Below are positions 8,961 to 18,842 of a DNA stretch of 64,000 nucleotides, piece after piece. The translations under genes and the position numbers were made by a program. Position 1 is the first letter of the stretch. Every line of letters starts with the position of its first letter. The stretch covers positions 62,001 to 126,000 of the forward strand of contig FXAI01000006.1 in NCBI GenBank assembly GCA_900177435.1. The letters are read 5' to 3'. The notes under the pieces are model-generated. The model saw only the letters and a list, made by a program, of their open reading frames with translations. It had not been told where the DNA came from and did no database searches. Source of the DNA: Alteromonadaceae bacterium Bs31. Its GTDB lineage: Bacteria > Pseudomonadota > Gammaproteobacteria > Pseudomonadales > Cellvibrionaceae.

Positions 8961-10127
8961 TTGGAATTTTTATTCGACTACGGCTTGTTCCTCGCGAAAG
9001 CCGTAACACTAGTAATCGCAATAATTGCCGTAATTGCTGTCATCGCAGCTTCAAGTATGAGGGCGCAAGGTCAGGAAAAAGGCCACATTGAAGTCTGTAA
9101 ACTCAATGACAAATATGAAGACGTTGTAGAAAGTATTAAATCTGTTGTTTTGGATCAGGAACTACTGAAACTAGAACATAAAGATCACAAGAAAAAAGAG
9201 AAAGAAAATAAAAAGCGAGCAAAAGCGCTAGCAAAGCAAGCGAAGAAGAATAAAGACCTTTCTACTGATGGAGAAACAACAGATAAGCCGGAGGAGGGCG
9301 CTTCACCTACTGCAGCCGACGACAGTGCCGATCACGCAGGTGATAAAGAGACGGTTAAACAAGTGGCAGCCAAAAAAAGGGTGTTTGTCACAGACTTTGA
9401 TGGTGATATAAAAGCCAGCGATACTGAAAACCTGCGCAAGGTTGTAACCGCCATTATTTCTCTGGCAAGTAAAAATGACGAGGTTGTGATCCGTCTGGAG
9501 AGCCAGGGTGGCATGGTGCATAGCTATGGTCTCGCCGCCAGCCAGCTTGCACGTATTACAGCAAAGGGAATCCCGCTTACGGCCTGCGTGGACAAAGTGG
9601 CTGCCAGTGGCGGTTACATGATGGCCTGTGTTGCCAACAAAATTGTAAGTGCACCATTTGCAATTATTGGATCGATAGGTGTTGTTGCACAGCTGCCTAA
9701 CTTCCACAAACTCTTAAAGAAAAATGACGTGGACTATGAAATGTTCACTGCTGGCGAGTACAAGCGCACTATTACCATGTTTGGAGAGAACACCGAAAAG
9801 GGTAAGAAGAAATTTGTAGAGGATCTCGAGGATACCCATGTCTTATTCAAAGATTTTATTCGAGAAAATCGCGAGGTGGTAGATATTGATGATGTGGCAA
9901 CTGGCGAGATCTGGTTTGGTACGCGTGCCCTCGACAAAAAGCTGATAGATGAGCTGGCCACCTCTGATCAATATTTAATGGAGGCCTGCGAAAATGCGGA
10001 TGTTTTTGAGATTAAGTACCTGGAAAAGAAGACTTTACCAGAAAAGTTGGGCTTGAGTGTGGAGTCGGCAATGGACAATGCCTTCACCAAGATAATGCAA
10101 AAGCTAAACAATAAAATATTTAGCTAG
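8961..10127 (+). CDS. sohB: Inner-membrane serine peptidase SohB (S49 family)
   Basis: This is a signal-peptide-peptidase-like protease of the S49 family. The 388 residues start with a membrane segment (about 12-31). A charged Lys/Glu-rich linker follows (70-140, longer than in E. coli), then the peptidase domain with nucleophile Ser216 (AASGGYMMA) and general base Lys268 (AGEYKRT). These equal E. coli Ser178/Lys230 plus a constant offset of 38. The start is TTG at 8961, preceded by GGAG at 8948-8951. It is last in the run that begins with fimL and is convergent with the antiporter gene. Confidence 0.92.
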   Translation: MEFLFDYGLFLAKAVTLVIAIIAVIAVIAASSMRAQGQEKGHIEVCKLNDKYEDVVESIKSVVLDQELLKLEHKDHKKKEKENKKRAKALAKQAKKNKDLSTDGETTDKPEEGASPTAADDSADHAGDKETVKQVAAKKRVFVTDFDGDIKASDTENLRKVVTAIISLASKNDEVVIRLESQGGMVHSYGLAASQLARITAKGIPLTACVDKVAASGGYMMACVANKIVSAPFAIIGSIGVVAQLPNFHKLLKKNDVDYEMFTAGEYKRTITMFGENTEKGKKKFVEDLEDTHVLFKDFIRENREVVDIDDVATGEIWFGTRALDKKLIDELATSDQYLMEACENADVFEIKYLEKKTLPEKLGLSVESAMDNAFTKIMQKLNNKIFS

Positions 10128-10149
10128 CTAAGCAGAATAGAAAAGTTGA

Positions 10150-11319
10150 TTAATCCCTTCGCAGGTGATCAGACACTGCAATTGGGTTGGGGAAATTAAA
10201 GATCACAATATAGCTGGAAATAACAAAGCTAAAAATGGCCGCAGTTTGTATAAGCAGGGAAGCTTTTTCACCTATCAGGCCACTTGAAAGTGCTACAAAA
10301 ACTATCAGCAAAGAAAACTCACTGATCTGCCCCAATCTAAAACCAATATCCCAGGCTAAAGAGCGCTTCTCGCTCTGCTGCCTCAGCAAACCATAAAACA
10401 CTACCGGCTTAGCCACAAGCACTGCCAGTGCGTAAACAAGTGCTGCGAGCAGTACTTCCGGTAGCAGGTCTATATTGAGTCGCGCGCCGAGACTGAAGAA
10501 AAATAAAACCAGGAAAAAATCTCGTAATGGTTTTAGGTTAAGGGCGATGTATTGTGCAATTGGACTGGTGGCGATTGAGATACCAGCGATAAAGGCACCA
10601 ATCTCGGGTGACAGGTTCATAATGTCGGCAAGTTCTGCCAGGCCAAGGCACCAGCCAACGGCCAGAAGAAAAATGTATTCGTGAAAGCGGTCGAAACGAG
10701 TAATAAGCTTCGTGAGTACAAATTTGACGAATAAATAGGCAAAGATGGCCAGTACTGGCAGTGCTGCCACGGCAAGCCCCAGGCTAAGGAATTCCATGCC
10801 TTTTTCGCCGCCGCCACTTTGCAAAACCATCAGGCAAAAAATAGCGATAAAATCCTGTAATAAAAGCAGGCCCACCATTAGCTCACCGGTATGGCGGTGA
10901 TGAAGCACTGTGGTTGGCAAAAGCTTGATGCCAATGATGGTGCTGGAGAACATTGTAGCCATCGCTATAACTACGGACTCCATCAAGGTAAAGCCGAAGA
11001 GCAGGCCGACAGAGAGACCAATTAGCGCGAATAAAGCGCTGCTTATAAGAGCGATATGCGTGGCGCTTCTTAGAACGGAAAGCAAAGCTTTTGGCTGCAT
11101 ATCCAGCCCGAGTAAGAAAAGTAAAAAAATAATACCAACTTCAGACATCTCAGAAATTTCTGCAACGTCTTCAACCACCGAAAATCCATAAGGACCGAGA
11201 ATTACCCCTAAAACAATATAGGCAACGAGTAAGGGCTGGCGTGTATAGAGCGCGACAGAGGCGAGAACGGCTGCGCCGCAAAATATGGCGAAAAAGGCGT
11301 AGAAAATATGGCTTTCCAT
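10150..11319 (-). CDS. Kef/CPA2-type cation:proton antiporter, membrane domain only
   Basis: This integral membrane protein of about 389 residues has a dozen hydrophobic helices typical of the CPA2 (Kef/RosB) exchanger fold. Motifs include YIVLGVILGPYGFSVVED, MATMFSSTIIGIKLLPT, LLLLQDFIAIF (the conserved Gln-Asp of CPA2) and SPEIGAFIAGISIATSP. It ends directly after the membrane domain, so the cytoplasmic RCK/TrkA-N regulatory domain of KefB/KefC is missing. The frame is open to a TTG at 11334, but ATG at 11319 (MESHIF) is the better start. It converges with sohB. The ion specificity cannot be told from sequence. Confidence 0.87.
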   Translation of the reverse strand: MESHIFYAFFAIFCGAAVLASVALYTRQPLLVAYIVLGVILGPYGFSVVEDVAEISEMSEVGIIFLLFLLGLDMQPKALLSVLRSATHIALISSALFALIGLSVGLLFGFTLMESVVIAMATMFSSTIIGIKLLPTTVLHHRHTGELMVGLLLLQDFIAIFCLMVLQSGGGEKGMEFLSLGLAVAALPVLAIFAYLFVKFVLTKLITRFDRFHEYIFLLAVGWCLGLAELADIMNLSPEIGAFIAGISIATSPIAQYIALNLKPLRDFFLVLFFFSLGARLNIDLLPEVLLAALVYALAVLVAKPVVFYGLLRQQSEKRSLAWDIGFRLGQISEFSLLIVFVALSSGLIGEKASLLIQTAAIFSFVISSYIVIFNFPNPIAVSDHLRRD

Positions 11320-11399
11320 AGGACGACACAGCAAGCGAGACGATACTGTAAGTTTAGCACGGCCGGCGCTGTTGCCACGAGGGAGATTTAGGGGGAGGA

Positions 11400-11423
11400 T
11401 AAACTGCCCGAGAGGGCAGTTTA
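11400..11423 (-). terminator. Hairpin after the cysI-DUF934 operon
   Basis: A perfect 10-bp stem (TAAACTGCCC / GGGCAGTTTA) with a GAGA loop lies 10 bases beyond the stop of the DUF934 gene (minus strand). The T-tract is poor, but position and symmetry suggest the operon terminator. Confidence 0.6.
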
Positions 11424-11433
11424 CAGGGAGAGC

Positions 11434-11940
11434 TTAGTTTCGCCGTCTGAAGAGTGGTTGCGGTTCATCAACCGCTGCCTGGTAGCTGATCGAGAAATCG
11501 TTCAGGCTTTGAAGTACAGAGTCAACACTCCAATCATCGGGGATATCAAAGGTATCAATACCACAGCGGTGCAAATAGTGCATTTGATCTTGTATGAAGT
11601 GACCGGTAGCGCGCAATTCACCCGCATACTCGTAGTGCTCTTTTAGTGTTCGAGCAATGGAAAAGCCTCGACCATCGACAAACGCGGGGAAATCGATACA
11701 TATCAAGGGCAGCTGCTGTATGTAGGGCGACAAAGATTCAAGATTGGCGTCGGAGCTGAGCCATACGCCAATTTTTTCTGAATTATTCCCGGAGCCATTT
11801 TTGACGGAGCTAAAGGCGTCGAAGGGGAGCACCCAATAACCAGAGCTTAGATCTGTATTGGTAAGTTCCTCTGCATCGCGGATGAGCGACCATTGATTGT
11901 CAATCACTTCTCCATTCTTAATGAGCTTTGGCATAAACAC
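11434..11940 (-). CDS. DUF934 protein, sulfite-reduction partner of CysI
   Basis: This 168-residue cytoplasmic protein belongs to DUF934, usually annotated as an oxidoreductase linked to sulfite reductase and encoded right after cysI in many proteobacteria. Visible family features are the N-terminus MPKLIKNGEVIDNQW and the block LPLICIDFPAFVDGRGFSIARTLKEHYEYAGELRATG. Its start overlaps the 3' end of cysI by 23 bases, so the two are translated from one message. The biochemical role is not settled; an assembly or electron-transfer role in assimilatory sulfite reduction is inferred from context. Confidence 0.9.
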   Translation of the reverse strand: MFMPKLIKNGEVIDNQWSLIRDAEELTNTDLSSGYWVLPFDAFSSVKNGSGNNSEKIGVWLSSDANLESLSPYIQQLPLICIDFPAFVDGRGFSIARTLKEHYEYAGELRATGHFIQDQMHYLHRCGIDTFDIPDDWSVDSVLQSLNDFSISYQAAVDEPQPLFRRRN

Positions 11941-13579
11941 GCTCCTTAAACGATTCTATCCCTATGCGCTGATAGGTTTGGGAAAACTCTTCTTCTGCTG
12001 TGCGATTTTCCAGGTAAACATCCAGGATTTTCTGAATGATCGCGGGCATTTCCTCTCGACCAAACGCAGGGCCAAGCACTTTGCCTAAGGCAGCCTGATT
12101 TCCGGCGTTGCCGCCAAGCTGTATTTGGTAGAACTCCTGTCCTTTTTTATCAACACCAAGTACGCCGATGTCGCCAATATGGTGGTGGCCACAAGCGTTC
12201 ATACAACCGGAAATATTTAGGTTTATGTTGCCGAGATCATACAGATAGTCGTTATCACTAAACTGCCTTTGGATCGCTTCTGCAACGGGTATAGATTTCG
12301 CGTTTGCCAGAGAGCAGAAGTCGCCACCGGGGCAGCAAATCATATCGTTTAAGGTGCCTATATTTGCTTCCGCAAAACCGGCCGGTACAATTTTTTGCCA
12401 CAAGTCAAACAGCAAGTGGCAGGGTACATCTGCCAATACTATGTTTTGCTCGTGTGTAGTGCGAACTTCGCCAAAGGAGTACTGCTCGGATAAATCGGCA
12501 ATCAGTTCCAGCTGGCTATCGGTTATATCGCCGGGGGCAATTCCCGTGGGCTTTAACGAAAGAGTTACCGCGCGGTAACCGTTGAGCCTGTGCTTGCTGA
12601 CGTTTTGTCTCAGCCAGTGGCCAAACGCTTTATTTTCCGCAGAGAGTTTTTGCAGTTTTTCATTTGCTGCTAGCTCATCCAGCTGCTCGTATTCCGGTTC
12701 GGTGAAAAAACTTTTTGCACGATGAATTTCTCTGTCGGTTAACAGGGACTGACTATCTCTAATTGTTTGCCATTCTTTTTCTACCATCTCTGCAAATACA
12801 GCGGGGGTTTTTGCTTTGACGAGGATTTTTATGCGGGCCTTGTATTTGTTGTCTCTTCGGCCATGCAGGTTGTAGATTCTTAAAATGGCTTCGAGGTAGG
12901 TTAGCAAATCTTTTTCCGGCAAGAAGTCCCGGATTACGCTGCCAATAACGGGAGTTCTTCCAAGGCCACCACCAACAAAAACTTTGAAGCCGGTATTTTC
13001 ATCCTGCTTTACGATTTGCAGGCCAATGTCATGGAAATGAATTGCTGCGCGATCCTCCGCAGTGCCACTGACAGCGATCTTGAATTTGCGAGGGAGGAAG
13101 GCAAACTCAGGGTGAAACGTTGACCACTGGCGAATAATCTCGCAATAGGGGCGGGGGTCGATCAGTTCGTCGGTAGCTACACCTGCAAATTGATCTGTAG
13201 TCACATTACGAATGCAGTTACCGCTGGTTTGAACCGCGTGCATTTCCACCTCAGCTAATTCCGCCAGGATATCAGGAACTTCTTCCAGTTTAGGCCAGTT
13301 CAGCTGAATGTTTTGCCGGGTTGTAATGTGGCAATAACCCTTGTCGTAGTGACGGGTGATATGAGCGATTTTTCGCAGTTGTCGCGCATTGAGCATGCCG
13401 TAAGGTACGGCTATACGCAGCATGGGTGCAAGGCGCTGCACGTAGAGCCCGTTTTGTAATCGCAATGGCAGAAATTCTTCTTCTTTAATTTCCCCGGCCA
13501 GATAGCGATTAGTCTGATTTCTAAACTGTTTTACGCGTTCTCGTATGATCGTATGATCGTGTTCGTCGTAGACGTACAT
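11918..13579 (-). CDS. cysI: Sulfite reductase hemoprotein subunit
   Basis: This enzyme reduces sulfite to sulfide for cysteine synthesis, using a coupled siroheme and 4Fe-4S cluster. The 553 residues contain the cluster ligands in the pattern C-x5-C ... C-x3-C (Cys416, Cys422, Cys459, Cys463; CCPGGDFCSL and SGCMNACGHHH). Two nitrite/sulfite reductase ferredoxin-like halves are visible (residues ~45-115 and ~325-395). The size and DUF934 neighbour are those of the Pseudomonas-type enzyme rather than the enterobacterial CysJI complex; no flavoprotein cysJ is adjacent. Confidence 0.95.
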   Translation of the reverse strand: MYVYDEHDHTIIRERVKQFRNQTNRYLAGEIKEEEFLPLRLQNGLYVQRLAPMLRIAVPYGMLNARQLRKIAHITRHYDKGYCHITTRQNIQLNWPKLEEVPDILAELAEVEMHAVQTSGNCIRNVTTDQFAGVATDELIDPRPYCEIIRQWSTFHPEFAFLPRKFKIAVSGTAEDRAAIHFHDIGLQIVKQDENTGFKVFVGGGLGRTPVIGSVIRDFLPEKDLLTYLEAILRIYNLHGRRDNKYKARIKILVKAKTPAVFAEMVEKEWQTIRDSQSLLTDREIHRAKSFFTEPEYEQLDELAANEKLQKLSAENKAFGHWLRQNVSKHRLNGYRAVTLSLKPTGIAPGDITDSQLELIADLSEQYSFGEVRTTHEQNIVLADVPCHLLFDLWQKIVPAGFAEANIGTLNDMICCPGGDFCSLANAKSIPVAEAIQRQFSDNDYLYDLGNINLNISGCMNACGHHHIGDIGVLGVDKKGQEFYQIQLGGNAGNQAALGKVLGPAFGREEMPAIIQKILDVYLENRTAEEEFSQTYQRIGIESFKERVYAKAH

Positions 13580-13957
13580 TGAAACAAATTACCCAATGAT
13601 GTGATTACGTTGTTTTTCCGGAGGCCTACTGCGTTTCAGTGAAGCCTGAAAGCGTGGGGTGCCCCCAAAATGAGGGGCGCAAGCATACAGCAAATAGCGG
13701 AATGCTGCGATACGTAGCATTAGATACAAATCCTTTTTAAGGTGCTGGGCGCCAGAAAGTTGATTGAGGATGACACTAAAGGCCCCGAAAAGTGTGAGGT
13801 TACACTTGTTTTATTGGCACTTATTTAGAATAAATAGGTATATTCAGGCAATCCTACTTGCCAAAAACAGCTGCATAGGGTTGAATTGGATACGAGTGGT
13901 GCAGACACAGGTCGCACTTTAAATCGTACTCTAAAACAACAGAATAAGGAGGAGACG
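13580..13957. other. Intergenic region between cysI and a small membrane protein gene
   Basis: These 378 bases carry the promoters of cysI (minus) and the 38-residue protein (plus). No clear operator or riboswitch is visible. A strong ribosome site AAGGAGGAG (13946-13954) ends the region. Confidence 0.45.
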
Positions 13958-14074
13958 ATGGAAGACGATATTCAGATGATGGAACAGGGCGATAGCATTG
14001 CAGACGCCGTCGCAGCAGTGGCTTTGATATTAATCTTCGTTACCACCTGCGTATTTTGGATCAGCGGTCAGTAG
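13958..14074 (+). CDS. Small single-pass membrane protein, 38 residues
   Basis: This very short gene is supported by a near-perfect Shine-Dalgarno AAGGAGGAG 3 bases before ATG 13958 and by a classical terminator just behind it. An upstream in-frame ATG at 13886 has no such site. The product has an acidic N-terminus (MEDDIQMMEQGD) and then one hydrophobic helix (about residues 17-35), ending WISGQ. It is probably an inner-membrane peptide. I do not recognise a family. It stands alone on the plus strand between cysI and DUF2970. Confidence 0.7.
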   Translation: MEDDIQMMEQGDSIADAVAAVALILIFVTTCVFWISGQ

Positions 14075-14170
14075 CTGTAAGGCCAAATCGCATTGTTAAA
14101 GTTATCGCTAAAAAAGTAATACTTACCAAGTTTTACTTATGCAGTTACTTACAAAGTGTTGCTTATCATG

Positions 14171-14200
14171 AAAGGGCCCGTTATTACGGGCCTTTTTGTT
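14171..14200 (+). terminator. Rho-independent terminator of the small membrane protein gene
   Basis: A 7-bp GC-rich stem (GGCCCGT 14175-14181 / ACGGGCC 14186-14192) with loop TATT is extended by A-T pairs and followed by TTTTTGTTTTT. It lies about 100 bases after the stop at 14074. The flanking A-run may let it also work for the converging DUF2970 gene. Confidence 0.85.
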
Positions 14201-14206
14201 TTTCTG

Positions 14207-14422
14207 CTAGATGATAACGCTGACCAGTGCTATCAGGCTTAAAACGAACAGCCCGGTAAAAACAATACCTATGATTATGTAAGGTATTACGCTTTTTTGA
14301 GAAAAATCCTCCTCCAAGTTTTCCTTACTCTGTACACCGAATGCAGCTGCTGCGGCTGTCTTGAGCAGGTGCAGGGTAGAGGGGCTTGGCTTCTTTAAAT
14401 CCTTGTTTGTATTCTCTTTCAT
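14207..14422 (-). CDS. DUF2970 small membrane protein
   Basis: This 71-residue protein matches the DUF2970 pattern: a short basic/polar N-terminus, LLKTAAAAAFGVQSKENLEEDF, then one membrane helix (IPYIIIGIVFTGLFVLSLIALVSVII). Function is unknown. In pseudomonads such a gene lies close to metH, as here. Confidence 0.85.
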   Translation of the reverse strand: MKENTNKDLKKPSPSTLHLLKTAAAAAFGVQSKENLEEDFSQKSVIPYIIIGIVFTGLFVLSLIALVSVII

Positions 14423-14505
14423 AAAAAAGGCACTTTTGTGTTGCTGATTAGCAAATGATGCCAGAAAAGAGAGAGAAAAAACTACCGTTTTAAATTGACG
14501 GTATA

Positions 14506-14793
14506 CTAGTTTACAAGGCTGAGGTAGTGCACCTTAGGTTCTGATTCTTCGTTGTTTTGTCGAACAATTTTTTTTGCGACCTGATATCTATCGTTGGAAG
14601 AACTCAGTTCATTAAAGCACTTTTTGCGAAGCTCGCCCTTTGAGCTAGAGCATTGCTTTCGCAGGGCTTTATAGTCAGTGATAACTTCTGTGGCGGTATC
14701 AAGCTGCATGGTGTTGTTTTCAGCTATTGCCACACTGGGCAAAAGCAAAGAAACAAGTATGGTGATAGCTGAAAGGTGTAAGTACTTAGACAT
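14506..14793 (-). CDS. Small exported protein of unknown function
   Basis: The 95-residue product begins with a signal peptide (MSKYLHLSAITILVSLLLPSVAIA, cleavage after ...VAIA). The mature part of about 70 residues is polar with two cysteines close together (CSSSKGELRKKC, about residues 48 and 59) that could form a disulfide in the periplasm. No family recognised. It sits downstream of metH on the same strand, separated by an inverted repeat. Confidence 0.65.
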   Translation of the reverse strand: MSKYLHLSAITILVSLLLPSVAIAENNTMQLDTATEVITDYKALRKQCSSSKGELRKKCFNELSSSNDRYQVAKKIVRQNNEESEPKVHYLSLVN

Positions 14794-14855
14794 CCCTAAT
14801 CTCCTATGGCGGTAACGACAATAACTAAAATGATTATAGGGATATTGGAGGGTGT

Positions 14856-14902
14856 CACACTAAAGAATGATCAAAATAAGACCTTTGTCACTCTTTAGTG
14901 TG
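14856..14902. repeat. 11-bp inverted repeat downstream of metH
   Basis: CACACTAAAGA (14856-14866) and TCTTTAGTGTG (14892-14902) are perfect complements separated by 25 bases. The element lies between the metH stop (14932) and the start of the small exported protein (14793). It could be the metH terminator or an operator for the downstream gene. There is no T-tract. Confidence 0.6.
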
Positions 14903-14931
14903 TATTGTGGTGCCAACTCTATGGGCTGAAG

Positions 14932-17900
14932 TTAATTGTCATAGTTGAGGATGGGCTGAAGCCACTTTTCCATTTCTGCGAAACTGATTTCTTTACGCTC
15001 TGCCAATGACGTAACCTGATCTTTGTTGATTTTGCCAACATTGAAATACTTGGATTCCGGGTGGCCAAAATACCAGCCAGACACAGAGGCTGCCGGATTC
15101 ATTGCATAGTGTTCGGTAAGCTCCATGCCAATGGATTCAGCCTGTAGCAATTTGAACAGGCTGCCTTTTTCCGTGTGGTCGGGGCAGGCGGGATAACCGG
15201 GAGCCGGCCGAATTCCCTTGTACTTTTCTTTGATCAGTTCTTCGTTGGAGAGCTTCTCTGCGCTGTCGTAGGCCCAGTACTCGGTGCGTACAAGATAGTG
15301 CAGGTGTTCTGCAAAAGCTTCCGCCAGACGGTCTGCCAGTGCTTTAACCATAATTGCACTGTAATCATCGCCCTTGGCCTCATACTCCGCAGCCAGTGCT
15401 TCTGCACCAATGCCCGCAGTGAGTGCAAAGCCACCCAGATAATCCGGCTTGCCCAACGCTGCGGGAGCCACAAAGTCAGCCAGGGATAGCATGGCTTGCT
15501 CGGGGTTGTTAGTTTTGTTTGTTTGTTGCCGTATATGATGCAAGCAGGCTTGGAGTTCGCCTTCTTCCGAGTAGAGCTTGATATCATCATCCAGGCTTTC
15601 AGCTCGCCAGAACCCAAGTACTGCTTTTGCTGCTAGCAGTTTGTTTTCTACGATATTGTTTAACATTGCCTGGGCGTCCTCGAATAGCTGACGGGCAGCT
15701 TCTCCAACAACATCGTCATTCAGTATTTTGGGGTACTTTCCAACCAGATCCCAGGTAATAAAAAAGGGACCCCAGTCGATATACTCCACCAAGGATTCCA
15801 AGGGGTAATTATCGAGTATTTTTGTTCCGAGAAAGTTCGGTTTAGTTGGGCTAAAGTTTTCCCAGTTTAATTGAAGCTTTTTTGTGAGCGCTTCTGAGTA
15901 GCTCACCGATTTATCGCTTTTACTTCGATTCTTCCTTCTTTCGCGTACCTGTTCGTATTCGCTTTTTAAGTTGGCGACATATTTTGGGTATTTTTCTTCA
16001 GACAACAAGGTAGAGGCTACACCTACGGCTCGTGAAGCATCGGCTACATATACCGCCTGGTTCAATTGGAATTGTGGATCAATTTTAACGGCGGTATGTG
16101 CTTTGGATGTTGTTGCCCCTCCAATCATCAATGGCTTGTTGATGCCGCGCTGCTCCATGGTTTTTGCTACGGTAACCATTTCGTCTAATGAAGGGGTGAT
16201 TAAGCCAGACAGGCCAATAATATCGCAATTTTCCTTTTCGGCGACGTCAAGAATTTTTTCGCAGGGCACCATCACGCCCAAGTCGATTACCTCAAAGTTA
16301 TTGCATTGGAGCACTACACCAACGATGTTTTTACCAATGTCATGAACATCACCCTTAACCGTTGCCATAAGGATTTTTCCATTGGATTGGCTGCCTTCGT
16401 TTTTTTCCTCCTCAATATACGGCTGGAGGTGCGCCACCGCCTGTTTCATTACGCGTGCAGATTTAACAACTTGCGGTAAAAACATTTTACCTGCGCCAAA
16501 CAAATCACCGACCACGTTCATGCCATCCATTAGCGGGCCCTCGATAACGTCGAGAGGGCGCGTCGACTGAATGCGTGCTTCTTCGGTATCGTCATCGATG
16601 TAGGCGGTAATCCCTTTTACCAGAGCATGTTCCAGTCGTTTGGAAACACTCCAGCTTCGCCATTCGAGATCTTCTTTCTTATTCTGGGTTTGTCCCCCTT
16701 CGCGAAATTTATCAGCGATGGCTAACAGTTCTTCGGTTGCATTGTCACTTTTGTTAAGCACTACGTTTAATACGCATGCTTTTAACTCTTCGGGCAAGTC
16801 ATCATAAATGGCTAATTGGCCTGCATTAACAATACCCATGTTCATGCCAGCCTGAATCGCGTGGTATAAAAATACCGAGTGTATTGCTTCGCGAACCGGG
16901 TTATTGCCTCTGAATGAAAACGAAACATTACTCACACCACCAGATATGCCCGCATGAGGCAGGTTGGTGCGAATCCAGCGGCAGGCTTCAATAAAATCGA
17001 CAGCGTAATTATTGTGCTCGTCAATGCCTGTAGCAACGGCAAATATATTGGGGTCAAAAATAATATCTTCGGGCGGGAAACCAATACCCGTTAATAATTC
17101 GTAGGAGCGCTTACAAATTTCTATTTTTCTTTCTGCAGTATCTGCCTGGCCCTGTTCATCGAAGGCCATGACAATAACGGCAGCACCATAAAGGCGGCAA
17201 AGCCTCGCTTTCTCAATGAAGTCCTGTTCACCTTCTTTCATGCTGATGGAATTAACCACAGCTTTGCCTTGCACGCACTTTAAGCCAGCTTCTATTACAT
17301 CCCATTTGGACGAATCGATCATGATGGGTAAGCGAGAAATATCGGGCTCCCCGGCAATCAGATTAAGAAAGCGGGTGATCGCTGCTTTCGCATCGAGCAT
17401 GCCTTCGTCCATATTGATGTCGATAATCTGTGCGCCGTCCTGAACCTGGTGCAGCGCTACTTCAAGTGCAGTTGTGTAATCTTCCTCCAGGATAAGCCTT
17501 TTAAATCGAGCAGAACCTGTAACGTTGCAGCGTTCCCCCACATTAACAAAGAGCGAATCGGCATTTATGTTGAAGGGCTCCAGGCCGGAAAGGCGACATG
17601 CGGGCGGAATGTCTGGCAGTGAACGGGGTGGAAGCTTGGCAACGGCTTTTGCGATGGCGCTAATATGCTCGGGTGAGGTGCCGCAGCAACCACCGATGAT
17701 ATTGACATACGATTGGTGGGCAAAATTAACTACAATCTCCGCCATTTGCTCGGCTGTCTGGTCGTATTCTCCGAATTCGTTTGGCAGCCCTGCATTGGGG
17801 TGAGCGGATACATAGCAACTGGCCACACGAGACAGCTCTCTCACATAAGGTTCCAGCTCTTTTGCGCCCAATGCGCAATTCAAGCCGATGGATAGGGGGT

Positions 17901-18627
17901 CGGCGTGAGCAAGTGAGTTATAGAATGCTTCTGTGGTTTGCCCAGAAAGGGTCCGGCCGGATGCATCGGTGATGGTACCCGAGATCATAATGGGTAATTC
18001 GAAGCCCAATTCCAGAAACACTTTTTTTACGGCGAAAACAGCAGCCTTTGCATTGAGCGTATCGAAAACGGTTTCGATCAATAAAATGTCTGCGCCACCC
18101 TCAATTAAGCCTTTTGCTGATTCACAGTAGTTTTCTACCAGAGCATCGAAGGTGACATTACGCGCGCCCGGGTCGTTCACATCGGGAGATATTGATGCGG
18201 TGCGGCTGGTGGGGCCAATGACACCGGCAACCCAGCGGGGCTTGTCCGGAGTTAAGGCGCTATACTCGTCGGCAGCTTTTCGAGCCAGAGAAGCGGAAGC
18301 AACATTGAGCTCATAGGCAATTTCTTCCAGTTCGTAGTCTGCTTGTGAAAGCTGCGTTGCATTAAAGGTATTTGTTTCAATGATGTCCGCTCCCGCAGCA
18401 AAATAGGCGCGATGAATATCTGCGATAATCTGCGGCTGAGTGAGGGTCAGCAGGTCATTGTTACCTTGTAGGCTGGTATGAAAATCAGCAAAGCGCTCTC
18501 CGCGGTAATCGGCTTCCTTCAACGTGTATTGCTGAATCATCGTCCCCATCGCGCCATCAAGAATCAGTATTCGTTCTTTGATCGCTTTGTGGAGTGCCTC
18601 AACACGCTGTAGTAGTTCTTGTTTCAT
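14932..18627 (-). CDS. metH: Cobalamin-dependent methionine synthase
   Basis: This enzyme transfers the methyl group of methyltetrahydrofolate via methylcobalamin to homocysteine. The 1231 residues carry all four modules in order. First is the homocysteine domain (about 10-335, zinc Cys in [10 protein letters not shown]), then the pterin domain (about 360-620, [13 protein letters not shown]). The cobalamin domain follows (about 650-890, with DVHDIGKN carrying the lower-ligand His), and last the AdoMet activation domain (about 910-1231, [15 protein letters not shown]). Length equals E. coli MetH. A near-perfect 28-bp palindrome lies 34 bases upstream of its start. Confidence 0.97.
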   Translation of the reverse strand: MKQELLQRVEALHKAIKERILILDGAMGTMIQQYTLKEADYRGERFADFHTSLQGNNDLLTLTQPQIIADIHRAYFAAGADIIETNTFNATQLSQADYELEEIAYELNVASASLARKAADEYSALTPDKPRWVAGVIGPTSRTASISPDVNDPGARNVTFDALVENYCESAKGLIEGGADILLIETVFDTLNAKAAVFAVKKVFLELGFELPIMISGTITDASGRTLSGQTTEAFYNSLAHADPLSIGLNCALGAKELEPYVRELSRVASCYVSAHPNAGLPNEFGEYDQTAEQMAEIVVNFAHQSYVNIIGGCCGTSPEHISAIAKAVAKLPPRSLPDIPPACRLSGLEPFNINADSLFVNVGERCNVTGSARFKRLILEEDYTTALEVALHQVQDGAQIIDINMDEGMLDAKAAITRFLNLIAGEPDISRLPIMIDSSKWDVIEAGLKCVQGKAVVNSISMKEGEQDFIEKARLCRLYGAAVIVMAFDEQGQADTAERKIEICKRSYELLTGIGFPPEDIIFDPNIFAVATGIDEHNNYAVDFIEACRWIRTNLPHAGISGGVSNVSFSFRGNNPVREAIHSVFLYHAIQAGMNMGIVNAGQLAIYDDLPEELKACVLNVVLNKSDNATEELLAIADKFREGGQTQNKKEDLEWRSWSVSKRLEHALVKGITAYIDDDTEEARIQSTRPLDVIEGPLMDGMNVVGDLFGAGKMFLPQVVKSARVMKQAVAHLQPYIEEEKNEGSQSNGKILMATVKGDVHDIGKNIVGVVLQCNNFEVIDLGVMVPCEKILDVAEKENCDIIGLSGLITPSLDEMVTVAKTMEQRGINKPLMIGGATTSKAHTAVKIDPQFQLNQAVYVADASRAVGVASTLLSEEKYPKYVANLKSEYEQVRERRKNRSKSDKSVSYSEALTKKLQLNWENFSPTKPNFLGTKILDNYPLESLVEYIDWGPFFITWDLVGKYPKILNDDVVGEAARQLFEDAQAMLNNIVENKLLAAKAVLGFWRAESLDDDIKLYSEEGELQACLHHIRQQTNKTNNPEQAMLSLADFVAPAALGKPDYLGGFALTAGIGAEALAAEYEAKGDDYSAIMVKALADRLAEAFAEHLHYLVRTEYWAYDSAEKLSNEELIKEKYKGIRPAPGYPACPDHTEKGSLFKLLQAESIGMELTEHYAMNPAASVSGWYFGHPESKYFNVGKINKDQVTSLAERKEISFAEMEKWLQPILNYDN

Positions 18628-18660
18628 GGGGTACCTGTAAATGACTGTTTTTCATACGTT

Positions 18661-18688
18661 AGCTATATCGAAATATTTTGATATAGCT
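18661..18688. promoter_or_regulatory. 28-bp near-perfect palindrome upstream of metH
   Basis: The left arm AGCTATATCGAAAT and right arm ATTTTGATATAGCT are complementary at 13 of 14 positions with no spacer. The site is 34 bases from the metH ATG and in the shared metH/nfuA promoter region. A dimeric repressor site is the natural reading. ArsR-family SahR, which controls methionine-cycle genes in many proteobacteria, is one candidate regulator, but I cannot confirm its motif. Confidence 0.65.
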
Positions 18689-18842
18689 GGGGTGGGGATG
18701 CTACCAGATTCCTTTATTATAAGCACCTCCTTGATATGGGCAGTTCTGGCGAGCAGATTAGATAGCAAAACGCATTTCCAAAAATGCTTATATTCGTTAG
18801 AATACCTGAGCAACTTACTCAGGTATTTACAGAAGGTTTAAC

